From Cellulomonas sp. 73-92 (GTDB lineage Bacteria; Actinomycetota; Actinomycetes; Actinomycetales; Cellulomonadaceae): a stretch of 64,000 nt of DNA. The position numbers and the translations under genes were made by a program. The stretch lies in NCBI RefSeq assembly GCF_001898175.1, contig NZ_MKTH01000024.1, positions 253,463-317,462 on the forward strand, in the 5' to 3' direction. Below the pieces are notes generated by a model. That model made no database searches. It saw only the letters and a program-made list of their open reading frames with translations, and was not told the DNA's origin. Shown piece by piece: positions 16,910 through 25,996 of this stretch; position 1 is the first letter of the stretch; each line of letters starts with the position of its first letter.

Positions 16910-18243
16910 AGCCCGTTGGCCCGTGTGACCGTGGCGAACCAGCGTGCGCTGTCCTTGGGGATGCGGGCCTGGGTGGCGTAGTCGACGTAGTGCATGCCGT
17001 AGCGGTAGCCGTAGCCCCACGACCACTCGAAGTCGTCGAGCAGCGACCAGGGGAAGAAGCCGACGAGCGGGACGCCGTCGTCGATCGCCTGCCGTGCGGC
17101 GCGGATGTGGGACTCGTAGAACGCGATGCGCTCGGCGTCGTGGACACGGCCCTCGGGGTCGACGTAGTCGTGCAGGGCGATGCCGGTCTCGGTGACGACG
17201 AGCGGCACCGAGGTGTAGTCGCGGGCGACCCGGGTGAGCACGGTGCGCAGGCCCTCGGGGTGCACCCCGATGCCGACGATCGTCGGGTCGGGGTCCGGGA
17301 CGCGCCGCCAGCCGCGGACCGGGTCGTCGGGGTCCGCCAGCACCGCGTGCTGCTCGTAGTAGTTGATGCCGAAGAAGTCCAGCGGCGCCGCGATCGTGGC
17401 CAGGTCGCCGTCGCGGACGAAGCCGAAGTCCGTGACGTCCCGGAAGTACGCGGCCGCGTCCGGCGGGTAGGCGCCGGTGAACAGCGGGTCGAGGAACATC
17501 CGGTTCTCGACGAGGTCGAGTCGGCGCGCGGCCGCCTGGTCCTCGGCGGTGGCGGAGGCCGGGTAGGGCGCGGTCAGGTTGCAGGTGATCCCCACGTGGC
17601 CGGCGACGGCCTGCTCCCGCAGCCGTTGCGCCCCGATGCCGTGGGCGAGCAGGAGGTGGTGGACGGCCCGGACGGCGGTCGCCTCGTCCCGCATCCCGGG
17701 CGCGTGCTGGCCGAGGGCGTGCCCGACGAAGGCGGAGCAGTACGGCTCGTTGAGGGTCAGCCAGTACGGCACGCGGTCGCCCAGGCGTTCCGCGACCGCG
17801 GCGACGTAGTCGCCGTACCGGTGGGCGGTGTCACGGTTCGCCCAGCCGCCGAGGTCCTGCAGGTACTGCGGCAGGTCCCAGTGGTACAGCGTCACCACCG
17901 GCGTGATGGCGCGAGCCAGCAGCTCGTCGACGATCCGTTCGTAGAAGTCCAGCCCCTTCGGGTTGACGTTCCCACCGAGCTCCGGGACCACGCGTGGCCA
18001 GGCGATCGAGAACCGATAGGCGTTGACGCCCAGGTCCTCCAGCAGGTCGACGTCGTCGCGCCAGCGGTGGTAGTGGTCGCAGGCGATGTCGCCCGTGTCA
18101 CCGCGCACGGTGGCGCCGGGCGTGTGCGAGAACGTGTCCCAGATGGACGGCGTGCGTCCGTCGTCGTCGACGGCCCCTTCGATCTGGTAGGCGGCGGTCG
18201 CGGTTCCCCACAGGAAGCCGTCGGGGAAGGCGTTCGTGGTCAT
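16906..18243 (-). CDS. GH1 beta-glucosidase
   Basis: 445 residues, full length for GH1. It starts FPDGFLWGTATAAYQIEG. The acid/base glutamate is Glu166 in LNEPYCS and the nucleophile Glu352 lies in VTETGIA (TETG where TENG is more usual). There is no signal peptide, so it hydrolyses imported cellobiose or other beta-glucosides in the cytoplasm. It is the last gene after the sugar ABC importer, 30 bp from the permease stop, which suggests the importer brings in its substrate or product sugar. Confidence 0.95.
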   Translation of the reverse strand: MTTNAFPDGFLWGTATAAYQIEGAVDDDGRTPSIWDTFSHTPGATVRGDTGDIACDHYHRWRDDVDLLEDLGVNAYRFSIAWPRVVPELGGNVNPKGLDFYERIVDELLARAITPVVTLYHWDLPQYLQDLGGWANRDTAHRYGDYVAAVAERLGDRVPYWLTLNEPYCSAFVGHALGQHAPGMRDEATAVRAVHHLLLAHGIGAQRLREQAVAGHVGITCNLTAPYPASATAEDQAAARRLDLVENRMFLDPLFTGAYPPDAAAYFRDVTDFGFVRDGDLATIAAPLDFFGINYYEQHAVLADPDDPVRGWRRVPDPDPTIVGIGVHPEGLRTVLTRVARDYTSVPLVVTETGIALHDYVDPEGRVHDAERIAFYESHIRAARQAIDDGVPLVGFFPWSLLDDFEWSWGYGYRYGMHYVDYATQARIPKDSARWFATVTRANGL

Positions 18244-18273
18244 GTCAGGTCCAAGTCGCGTCGGAGTTCGGGC

Positions 18274-19488
18274 TCAGTCGAAGGCACCGCGGTCGAGGCG
18301 TCGGCGACGCCCGATCGCGTCCACGACGACGGCGATCACGAGGATCACGCCCGTGGAGATGTTCTTGATCGCCGCCGGCTGGCCGAGCAGGTCCAGGCCG
18401 TTCTGCACCGATCCGACGACCAGCGCGCCCAGCAGCGCCTGGTAGATCCGGCCCCGCCCACCGAACAGGCTGGTGCCGCCGATCACGGCCGCGGCGATCG
18501 CGTTGAGCTGCAGGGTGCCGCCACCCAGGGCGCTGGAGGCGGAGAACTGCCGCGACGCCTCCAGCACCCCGGCCAGGGCCGCCAGCGCCGAGACGATGAC
18601 GAAGACGACGATCGTGGTCCTGCGGACCCCGATGCCGGCTCGTCGGGCGGCCTCGCGGTTGCCGCCGATCGCGTAGACGTGCTGCCCGAAGGTCGTCTGC
18701 CGCATCAGGACGGTGCCGGCGGCCAGCAGCACGACGAGGATGACGAGCATCCACGGCACGCCGAAGTACGAGTTCAGCAGCGCCGCACCGCCGAGGGCCA
18801 CCACGGCGACGACTGCCAGCGTGGTGACGCCGCTGCGCACCGACGCACCGGCCAGCCCGTAGCGCCGGCGACGGCGCCGGTTGCCCCCGACGACCGCCGC
18901 CGCGGCGAGGATCCCGACCCCCGCCAGCGCCCAGCCCCAGGCGGGCGGCAGGTAGGTGGAGGCGATCGCCTTGACGAGCGGGTCACGGATCGCGATCTCG
19001 CCTCCGGCGCCGACGACGAGCAGCTGCACGCCCTGCCAGACGAGCAGGCCGGCCAGCGTGACGATGAAGGACGGGATGCCGAACGCGGTGATGACCGTGC
19101 CGTGGACGAGGCCGATGAGGCATCCGATGAGCAGGGCCAGCCCGATCGCGGCCAGTCCCGGCAGGTGCCCGTCGCGGATCGTCAGTGCCACGACCCCGGC
19201 GCTGACACCGGCGATGGCACCCACCGACAGGTCGATCTCGCCCAGGACGAGGACGATCACCATGCCGATCGACAGCGTGCCGAGCACGCCGATCTGCAGC
19301 ACGAGGTTCGACAGGTTCCGCGCGGTGAGGAAGTGCGGGTTGAGCAGCTGGAAGACGCCCCAGACAGCCGCCATGCCGAGGAGGACCAGGACCGGTCCGG
19401 TCAGGTGCGGGGCGCGCACCGCGGCGCGGCCGCGGTCACGGTCGGGTGACGGCGGGGCGGTCGCGGCCGCTGGGCTGGTGGTGGTCAT
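18274..19488 (-). CDS. Sugar ABC transporter permease (XylH/RbsC type)
   Basis: 404 residues, strongly hydrophobic, with the BPD_transp_2 pattern (GEIDLSVGAIAGVSAG near residue 83 and YAIGGNREAARRAGI late). ATG 19488 shares one base with the ATPase stop (TGATG), so translation is coupled. It forms the membrane channel of a pentose/hexose importer with the ATPase and binding protein next to it. A long basic loop (NRRRRRR) lies mid-protein. Confidence 0.92.
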   Translation of the reverse strand: MTTTSPAAATAPPSPDRDRGRAAVRAPHLTGPVLVLLGMAAVWGVFQLLNPHFLTARNLSNLVLQIGVLGTLSIGMVIVLVLGEIDLSVGAIAGVSAGVVALTIRDGHLPGLAAIGLALLIGCLIGLVHGTVITAFGIPSFIVTLAGLLVWQGVQLLVVGAGGEIAIRDPLVKAIASTYLPPAWGWALAGVGILAAAAVVGGNRRRRRRYGLAGASVRSGVTTLAVVAVVALGGAALLNSYFGVPWMLVILVVLLAAGTVLMRQTTFGQHVYAIGGNREAARRAGIGVRRTTIVVFVIVSALAALAGVLEASRQFSASSALGGGTLQLNAIAAAVIGGTSLFGGRGRIYQALLGALVVGSVQNGLDLLGQPAAIKNISTGVILVIAVVVDAIGRRRRLDRGAFD

Positions 19489-20282
19489 CACGAGTCCTTC
19501 CGGGGGCCGACCTCGGCGCTGCCGGTGATGGCGGCCACCACCTGGTCGGGGGTCGTCTCGGACGTCAGGAAAGTGCCGGCGTTGCGCCCCAGCCGCAGGA
19601 CGCAGATCCGGTCGGCCACCGCGAAGACGTCGGCCATGTTGTGGGAGATGACGACCACGCCCAGGCCGCGCTCCCGCAGGCTGCGCACCAGCCGGTAGAC
19701 CATCGCCGTCTGTGCCACGCCCAGGGCCGCGGTCGGCTCGTCGAGCAGCACGATGCGTGATCCCCACAGCGCGGCGCGGCTGACCGCGACCGCCTGGCGC
19801 TGGCCGCCGGACAGGGCCGCGACCGGGGCGTCGAGCCGGGGCAGGTGGGCCGCCAGGTCCGCGATCACGGCAGCGGCGTCACGCTCCATCTCCTCGCGGT
19901 TGAGGAACGGGGTCCGCGAGCGCCGCACCTCGCGGCCGAGGTAGAGGTTGGCGACCACGTCGAGGTTGTCGCAGAGCGCGAGGTCCTGGTAGACGGTCTC
20001 GATGCCCAGCCGGGTGGCCGCGGCGGGCGAGCCGAGCTCCGCCGGTTGACCGTCGACGAGGACCGTGCCCTCGTCGATGCGGTGCGTGCCGGCGATCGCC
20101 TTGACGAGCGTCGACTTGCCGGCGCCGTTGTCGCCGACGAGCGCGACGACCTCCCCCGCGTTCACGTCGAGGTCGACGCCGTCGAGGGCGACCACGTGCC
20201 CGTAGCGCTTGCCGATGCCCCGCATCTGCAGGACGGGCCGGGTCGTCGCTCCCGACCCGTCCTGCAGCGCGGTCCTCGTCAC
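19488..20282 (-). CDS. Sugar ABC transporter ATPase with a single nucleotide-binding domain
   Basis: 264 residues. Start GTG 20282 overlaps the binding-protein stop as GTGA; another GTG three codons earlier is possible. It has Walker A (GDNGAGKST), signature (LSGGQRQAV) and Walker B (IVLLDEPTAAL). Most RbsA/XylG-type ATPases of this importer class have two fused ATPase domains of about 500 residues; this one has only one, as in FrcA-like systems, and would act as a homodimer. It is cotranscribed with the permease. Confidence 0.92.
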   Translation of the reverse strand: MTRTALQDGSGATTRPVLQMRGIGKRYGHVVALDGVDLDVNAGEVVALVGDNGAGKSTLVKAIAGTHRIDEGTVLVDGQPAELGSPAAATRLGIETVYQDLALCDNLDVVANLYLGREVRRSRTPFLNREEMERDAAAVIADLAAHLPRLDAPVAALSGGQRQAVAVSRAALWGSRIVLLDEPTAALGVAQTAMVYRLVRSLRERGLGVVVISHNMADVFAVADRICVLRLGRNAGTFLTSETTPDQVVAAITGSAEVGPRKDS

Positions 20283-21406
20283 AGCGGGCACTTGCTCGCC
20301 GCAGCGTCGACGCAGATCTTCGCCTTCGTCGTGAACCCGTCCTTGATGACCGTGTCCGCGATGTTCTTCAGCGTGACCGCCACCGGCTTGAGCAGCACGG
20401 AGGGGATGTCACCCGAGCCGTTGTTGACCGACTGGGTCGCCGTCGCCTTGAACGTGGCGTCGTCACCCGTGGCCAGGGCCAGCGCCAGCTTGGCGGCCGT
20501 CGTCGCCTCGTCGTGGATCGACTTGTAGACGGTCATCGACTGGTCGCCCAGGATGATGCTCGTCAGGCCCGCATCGGTGGCGTCCTGGCCGGTGACCAGG
20601 ACCTTCCCGTTGAGCTGACGGGCGGTCAGGGCCGTGATCACCGCGGTGGCGAGCCCGTCGTTCGGTGCCAGCACACCGTCGACCTTGTCGTTCAGCTTGG
20701 TCAGGGCCTGCTCCATCGACCGCTGCCCGGTCGCCGGGTCGAAGCCGGCGGTGTCCGACTCGTAGCCGAGCTTGAGCTTGCCGGAGGCGAACGCGGGGTC
20801 GAGGACCTTGTGCGCGCCCGCCTTGAACGCCGCACCGGGCGCCGAGGTGGTGTCGCCGTTGATCATGACGACCGTCGAGCCGTCCTTGAGGTTGTCCAGC
20901 AGGTACTGGCCCTGCATCTCGCCGACCGTCTCGTTCTCGAACGAGATGTAGCCGTCGGGCACGGCGCCTTCGATGTTGCCGTCGTAGGCGAGCACCTTCG
21001 CACCGTCGGCGTGCGCCTTCTCCACGATCGACGCGCCGGCCTGCGCGGTGTAGGGGCTGATGACGATGACCTTGGCGCCGTTGGTCAGCGCCGACTCGGC
21101 CTGCTGCAGCTGGGTGTCGGCCGAACCCTGGGCGTTGTTGGCGATGACCGTCGCGTTCGGGTCGAGCGCCTTGACGGCGTCCGTGAAGTACGGCTTGTCC
21201 TTGCCCTCGAACCGGTCGGCGCAGGTGGAGCACGGCATGAGGAACGCGATGGTGACCGCCGGACCGCCGGCGGCCGCCGTGGTGGCGGCAGGGGCGCCGG
21301 CTCCGGCCGTCGTGGAGGGCGGCTGCGTGCCGCCGGCGCTGCTGCAGGCGGCGAGGGCGGCGATCGCGATGGCGGCGAGGGTGGCCGCGGCGAGGCGAGA
21401 TCGCAT
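20279..21406 (-). CDS. Sugar-binding lipoprotein (XylF/RbsB type)
   Basis: 375 residues with a lipoprotein signal peptide (LAAC, Cys21) and a low-complexity linker. The type I periplasmic-binding fold follows (LTNGAKVIVISPYTAQ, NDGLATAVITAL, GQDATDAG). It has an unusual CSTCADRF near the mature N-terminus. RBS GAAAGGA precedes ATG 21406. It captures a sugar outside the membrane for the ABC importer; xylose or a related aldose is the best guess by family. Confidence 0.92.
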   Translation of the reverse strand: MRSRLAAATLAAIAIAALAACSSAGGTQPPSTTAGAGAPAATTAAAGGPAVTIAFLMPCSTCADRFEGKDKPYFTDAVKALDPNATVIANNAQGSADTQLQQAESALTNGAKVIVISPYTAQAGASIVEKAHADGAKVLAYDGNIEGAVPDGYISFENETVGEMQGQYLLDNLKDGSTVVMINGDTTSAPGAAFKAGAHKVLDPAFASGKLKLGYESDTAGFDPATGQRSMEQALTKLNDKVDGVLAPNDGLATAVITALTARQLNGKVLVTGQDATDAGLTSIILGDQSMTVYKSIHDEATTAAKLALALATGDDATFKATATQSVNNGSGDIPSVLLKPVAVTLKNIADTVIKDGFTTKAKICVDAAASKCPL

Positions 21407-21466
21407 CGTTGCGATTCCTTTCTGTGGGGGCGGAGGAACTGTTCGGACGGTGGCGCGTGGCTGGGG

Positions 21467-22714
21467 CTAGAGGCCCCAGCCGTGCTCGATGAAGTGGTCC
21501 AGCGGCAGGGTCGCGGCGCCGAGGGCGGCGATCTCCGGGCCGAGGGTCGAGCGCTCGACGACGACCTCGGCACCGGGCTGCGGCAGCGAGTAACGGCGGA
21601 CCGCGGCACGCAGGTCGGCGAGGAACTCGCTGACGATCCGGTCGCCGAACCAGCCGGCGACGACGACCTGCTGCGGGTTGTAGAGGTTGACGAGGTTCGC
21701 CAGCGCCAGGCCGAGGTGGTCGACGAGGCCGTGCAGCGCCGACCGCGCGCTCTCCTCGCCGTTGCGGTAGGCCGCGAAGAGCTCGTCGACACCCGTCGAC
21801 TCGCGCCCTCGCCAGGCTTCGTCCCGCCCGCGCCAGCGCTCCAGGACGGCGGACGCGCCGACGAAGGTCTCGACACAGCCCTGCGAGCCGCACCGGCACC
21901 GCACCCCGTCGAGGCTGATCTTGGTGTGGCCCCACTCGCCGGCGGAGCTGCTCGAGCCGCGGTAGAGCCGGCCGTTGGTGATGATCCCGGCGCCCGCTCC
22001 GTCGCCGATGAAGACCACGACCCCGTGCTCGACGCCCTTCGCCGAGCCGAACCACGACTCGGCCTGCGTCGTCGTCTTCGCACCGTTGTCGATCAGCACG
22101 GGGAACCCGAGGCGGCGCGCCAGGGGCGCGAACGTCTCCGTCTCCCACCCGACCACCTGCGCGTGCACGATCGGCTCGACCGCCGGATCGGGAGCGCCGG
22201 CCGCGCTCTCGGGGTGCTCGACGATGCCGGGGACGCCGAGCCCCAGCCCGAGCACCCGTCGCTCGGACCCATCGCCCCGCGGCCCGAGCTCGGCCCGCAT
22301 CGACGTGACGTACTCGTCGACGAGCTTGGTCACGTGGGCCGGCGCGATCCGCCGGCCCGCGAACTGGTACTCGCGCGACGCCAACCGGCGCATCGTCAGG
22401 TCGAACGCCTGCACGCTGACCCGGTTCTCACCGACGTCCGCACCGAAGACCACGGCCGCCTCCGGGTTGACCGCCAGCAGCGTCCGCGGGCGGCCGCCGG
22501 GCGAGTCGGACTGGCCGCGCTCGACGACCGTCCCCTCGGCGATCAGCTCCCCCACGAGGGTCGTCACGGTGGCCGGCGACAGCGAGGTCTCCTCGCCGAG
22601 GGACGCCCGGCTCGTCTCACCGCTGAAGAGCAGGTGGCGAAGCAGGAGGGCCCGGTTCGCACGCCGCACGTCGCGGACGGATGCCTTGCGCTGCGCTGCG
22701 CCGCGTTCGTTCAC
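21467..22714 (-). CDS. ROK-family transcriptional regulator (XylR/NagC type)
   Basis: 415 residues from GTG 22714. It has an N-terminal winged helix (TSRASLGEETSLSPATVTT) and a C-terminal sugar-kinase-like ROK domain with the zinc motif CRCGSQGCVE and ATP-site remnants. Known: ROK repressors bind a sugar and release DNA. It is first in the operon with the importer and GH1 gene; the palindrome at 22725-22738 just upstream suggests autoregulation of the whole unit. Confidence 0.93.
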   Translation of the reverse strand: MNERGAAQRKASVRDVRRANRALLLRHLLFSGETSRASLGEETSLSPATVTTLVGELIAEGTVVERGQSDSPGGRPRTLLAVNPEAAVVFGADVGENRVSVQAFDLTMRRLASREYQFAGRRIAPAHVTKLVDEYVTSMRAELGPRGDGSERRVLGLGLGVPGIVEHPESAAGAPDPAVEPIVHAQVVGWETETFAPLARRLGFPVLIDNGAKTTTQAESWFGSAKGVEHGVVVFIGDGAGAGIITNGRLYRGSSSSAGEWGHTKISLDGVRCRCGSQGCVETFVGASAVLERWRGRDEAWRGRESTGVDELFAAYRNGEESARSALHGLVDHLGLALANLVNLYNPQQVVVAGWFGDRIVSEFLADLRAAVRRYSLPQPGAEVVVERSTLGPEIAALGAATLPLDHFIEHGWGL

Positions 22715-22724
22715 AAGTTATTTT

Positions 22725-22738
22725 TTAGTCCGAACTAA
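22725..22738. promoter_or_regulatory. Operator-like palindrome of the ROK regulator
   Basis: TTAGT-CCGA-ACTAA, perfect 5-bp arms in an AT-rich patch 11 bp before GTG 22714. It is typical in shape of ROK/XylR operators and well placed for repression of the sugar-import operon. Confidence 0.55.
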
Positions 22739-22818
22739 GCACGGGTGTCAAGCGGCGCGTTGTCAGGATGCGCGGCGCCGCCCGCCCCAGGTGCCGGTCG
22801 ATGGGCGTCGGTCGGTCG

Positions 22819-25800
22819 TCAGCTCGTCGGCTTCGGCGCCGGCTGCTCGTCCCGGTGGAACAGCAGCAGATCCGGCAAGGACGTCGCGAAGTAGTCGATC
22901 GGGGATCCGTCGGTGACCGCTCCCGCGGGCTCAGCGTCGCTCGTGACGGCCCGCGAGCGAACGGCGACCGCTTCCTCGTTCGCGCCGAGGCGGTCAAGGA
23001 CGCACGCAAGACGCTCGTGCAGCTGCCGCGTGTCCGTCAGCGGATGGCGGGCCTCACCGAGGTTCTCCGGGATCTCGATGGCACGGCGGAGGAAGCCCGC
23101 GGCCCCCTCGAGATCGCCCCGCCCCTGCGCGAGTGCCGCCAGTGTCGTCGTCGTCGACTCCCACACGGAGATGACCGCGCCTTCGCCGCCTTCCCAGGGC
23201 GCGAACTGCCGGGACTCGAGGATGGCGAGCGCCTCGACGGCACGGCCGACCTTGACGAGCTCCTCGCAGTAGACCGCGGTCAGGTCGTCCCGCCGGAGCA
23301 CCTCGGGGCGGGCCTGGTCCAGCAGGGTGACGCGGACGGATGCACCCGCGCCCATGCGCGCCAGCAGCTGGTCCCTCTCGTACAGGAGGCGTGCGTTCGT
23401 ATCGAGCGCGATGGCTCGGTCGTACAGCTCCAGAGCGCGCTCGTCCTCCCCGTCCAGGTTGACCAGCGCGATCGCGGCGTTCCGCATGATCACGGAGTCC
23501 CGGGCGCCGCGGGCGATCGCGGCGAGCCACAGCTCGAGGGCCTCCCGTTGCCGGCCGGCGTCGTACAGCAGCATCCCCAGCAGGGACGCTGCCCTGTCGT
23601 CACGCTGGTCGGCCCTGAGTGCGGCGCGGAGCGCGTCATGGTCTGCGTGACCGGCCGGGAAGCACCAGGTGTCGTCCATCGCGCGCGCCCGGCGACGCGC
23701 GTCGGCAGCCTTGGCGTGGTCGCCGAGCGCCTCGAGCACGACGGCCCGGTGATAGGCAGCCAGCGGGCGAAGCTCCCCGGCGGCGGTGGGCTCGGCCTGC
23801 TCAGCATCGGCCAGCACGCTCTCGGCGTTCTCCAACGCTCCAGCCGAGGCAAGCTCGGACGCGACATCGATCAAGGTCCGGCCATCGCCGCTCCGCGCGA
23901 AACCTGCGAGCTCGCGTCCTACCTGGTCGAGGCGGTCACGGGTCAGCCATGCCGTCAGCACGTCGTCCGCCTCGGGGACACGTCCAAGGTGACGGAGCGC
24001 AACGACGCGCACGGTCTCGGCACGCGAGTCCTCGGGGCAGCCACGCAACGCCGCGTCGGCTCGGGCCGCCGCCTCGGCCCACCGACCGGCCCGGGCGTCG
24101 ATGCGCGCGAGCTCGAGACTCGCCGGGCCGCTCCAGCGTCCGTCCCACGCCGACTTCGCCAGGGCGTCGTAGGCCTCCTCGCTCCGCCCCTGCCTGACGA
24201 GCGCGAGTCCCAGGAGGTACGAGGCCTCGCCGTCTCGCGGATTGCCGTTGCGCCTCGTCAGGCGCGCGATGGCCCGGCGGGCATGCTCTTCCGCGCCCTC
24301 GACGTCGGCCCGACGCAGGCGATCGTCGGCGAGGGCGATGTGGGTTCGGGCGTCACCGGGGTCGCGGCGCAGAGCCTCGTTCCAGTAGGGCAGGGGTGAG
24401 CGGGTCGGATGACGGTACTGAGCGAGATGAATGCCCGTCAGATAGAGCTCCTCCACCGTCGACATGTCCTCCGGCGCCGCCGGCTCGACGGCGACCCAGG
24501 GTTCGGCGCCCCGCGACACGGGGCGGGGACGCCATCGGATGATCTCGGTGCCCGCCTGCACAACGAGCACCTCCACCTCCTCGGCCGCCGCCCCGTGCGC
24601 GGGGACGTTCATGAGGAACGGCTTGCCGGGCGCGAGGTCGACCCGGCGATCCAGGACGACTCGCGGGCCGACGGCCACGCGGACCGTCGATCCCGGCCGA
24701 TCCGACGTCACGCACAGCCCCACGCGCACCGAGTCGCCGACCACGTCCAGCCGGACGGCGGCGTCCTGGTTCGCCTGCTGGGCCGGTCCGATCTCCTGGA
24801 TCGGGTACCACGTCTGGGTGAACGTCTTGGTCTCGCCCGGTTCGAGCCACGCGAAGTCCGGTTGGTTGTCCGTGTACACACCGGCCATGAGCTCCACGTA
24901 CGGACCGTCGCCGTCGGTGAGCAGCCGGTCCCAGGCATGGCCGAAGGCCGCATCCCCCCAGGTCCACTGCTTCTTCCCCGGGGCGATCCGGTGGTCGGCG
25001 ACGTGGACGAATCCCGCCCGCGCCCGATGGTCGTAGCCGCCGAAGAAGTCGTCGACGGAGTCGGTGACCATGTACGACGTCGGAACCGGGATGTTCCGGT
25101 AGAAGTCCAGCCGGTCGCGCCCATCCGCCGCCCGCGCCGGGTAGTCGACGCCGTAGTAAGGACGATCCGCCTCGGGAAAGGCCGTGATCGCCCGACGCGC
25201 GTGGTCCGCGACGAAGCGGACGTCGGTGGGGAAGAAGGACTGGTACTCGTCGTGCACGCGGGCGGCGACATTGGCCCACCAGAGGAAGGTCTGCGCCTGG
25301 CTGGTCCGGTTGTGAAGCCGGACGACGACCTCGACCACGGCGCGATCGGGCCGCAGCCGGATCCCGTGCATGCCCTTCATCCGCGTGAACGGGTCGTGGT
25401 CGGAGCACCAGACCGTGACGGTTCCGTCAGGGCTCCCCTCGATCTCCGTCTGGACCGGCAGGAAGGTTGCCGGGCGGTGGTGCTGCGGCCAGTTGAACTC
25501 GACCCCACCCGAGATCCACGGACCCGCGAGCCCGACGAGCGCCGGCTTGATCACGTTGTTGCGGTAGAAGAAGTCGTAGCTCGCCGTCTTGTCGAGCCCG
25601 ACGTGGATGCGGCCGCCGAGCTCGGGGAGCACCATCAGCCGGATCCAGCGGTTCTCGAGGTGGACCGCCTGCCACCTCCGGGGCCGGCTCTCGGTGGCGA
25701 CCCGGTCGATGAACGGCATCGGATAGACCCGGCCGCTCGACCCTTGGTAGACACGCCGATCGAGGAACATCGGGAATCGGTCGGGCTCGGCGGGCTCGTA

Positions 25801-25905
25801 GGTGCGCATGACGACGGGCTGGCTCCATGCGATGGCCTCGCCGCTCGCGAGCTGTCGGGCCAGCGGCGCGGGCGGGTCTGGCAGGAGAAGCCGATCGTGT
25901 TCCAC
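22819..25905 (-). CDS. DUF5107 domain protein with TPR repeats
   Basis: 1028 residues from GTG 25905 (start tentative; no strong ribosome site). The N-terminal half is a DUF5107 domain resembling carbohydrate-active beta-sandwich proteins (WIRLMVLPELGGRIHVGLDK, PWISGGVEFNWPQHH, WWANVAARVHD). The C-terminal part, from about residue 560, is a string of TPR-like helical repeats (ASLLGMLLYDAGRQREALEL, ALELYDRAIALD). There is no signal peptide. It is divergent from the AraC regulator and near the alpha-galactoside operon. The enzymatic role is unknown; a sugar-epimerase or glycosidase-like function is possible. Confidence 0.85.
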   Translation of the reverse strand: MEHDRLLLPDPPAPLARQLASGEAIAWSQPVVMRTYEPAEPDRFPMFLDRRVYQGSSGRVYPMPFIDRVATESRPRRWQAVHLENRWIRLMVLPELGGRIHVGLDKTASYDFFYRNNVIKPALVGLAGPWISGGVEFNWPQHHRPATFLPVQTEIEGSPDGTVTVWCSDHDPFTRMKGMHGIRLRPDRAVVEVVVRLHNRTSQAQTFLWWANVAARVHDEYQSFFPTDVRFVADHARRAITAFPEADRPYYGVDYPARAADGRDRLDFYRNIPVPTSYMVTDSVDDFFGGYDHRARAGFVHVADHRIAPGKKQWTWGDAAFGHAWDRLLTDGDGPYVELMAGVYTDNQPDFAWLEPGETKTFTQTWYPIQEIGPAQQANQDAAVRLDVVGDSVRVGLCVTSDRPGSTVRVAVGPRVVLDRRVDLAPGKPFLMNVPAHGAAAEEVEVLVVQAGTEIIRWRPRPVSRGAEPWVAVEPAAPEDMSTVEELYLTGIHLAQYRHPTRSPLPYWNEALRRDPGDARTHIALADDRLRRADVEGAEEHARRAIARLTRRNGNPRDGEASYLLGLALVRQGRSEEAYDALAKSAWDGRWSGPASLELARIDARAGRWAEAAARADAALRGCPEDSRAETVRVVALRHLGRVPEADDVLTAWLTRDRLDQVGRELAGFARSGDGRTLIDVASELASAGALENAESVLADAEQAEPTAAGELRPLAAYHRAVVLEALGDHAKAADARRRARAMDDTWCFPAGHADHDALRAALRADQRDDRAASLLGMLLYDAGRQREALELWLAAIARGARDSVIMRNAAIALVNLDGEDERALELYDRAIALDTNARLLYERDQLLARMGAGASVRVTLLDQARPEVLRRDDLTAVYCEELVKVGRAVEALAILESRQFAPWEGGEGAVISVWESTTTTLAALAQGRGDLEGAAGFLRRAIEIPENLGEARHPLTDTRQLHERLACVLDRLGANEEAVAVRSRAVTSDAEPAGAVTDGSPIDYFATSLPDLLLFHRDEQPAPKPTS

Positions 25906-25996
25906 CCCTTGATCCCACCGGAGGACCCGACCGGTGGGAATGGCGATACGACCGCAGTACCTGGACGATCGGACTGTCCTCGGACAGGATGAGGAC

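Noticed and set aside
15475..19449. A 1324-residue plus-strand open frame
   Set aside because: It covers the acyl-CoA ligase in another frame and then the complement of GH1 and the permease; composition is typical of a shadow.
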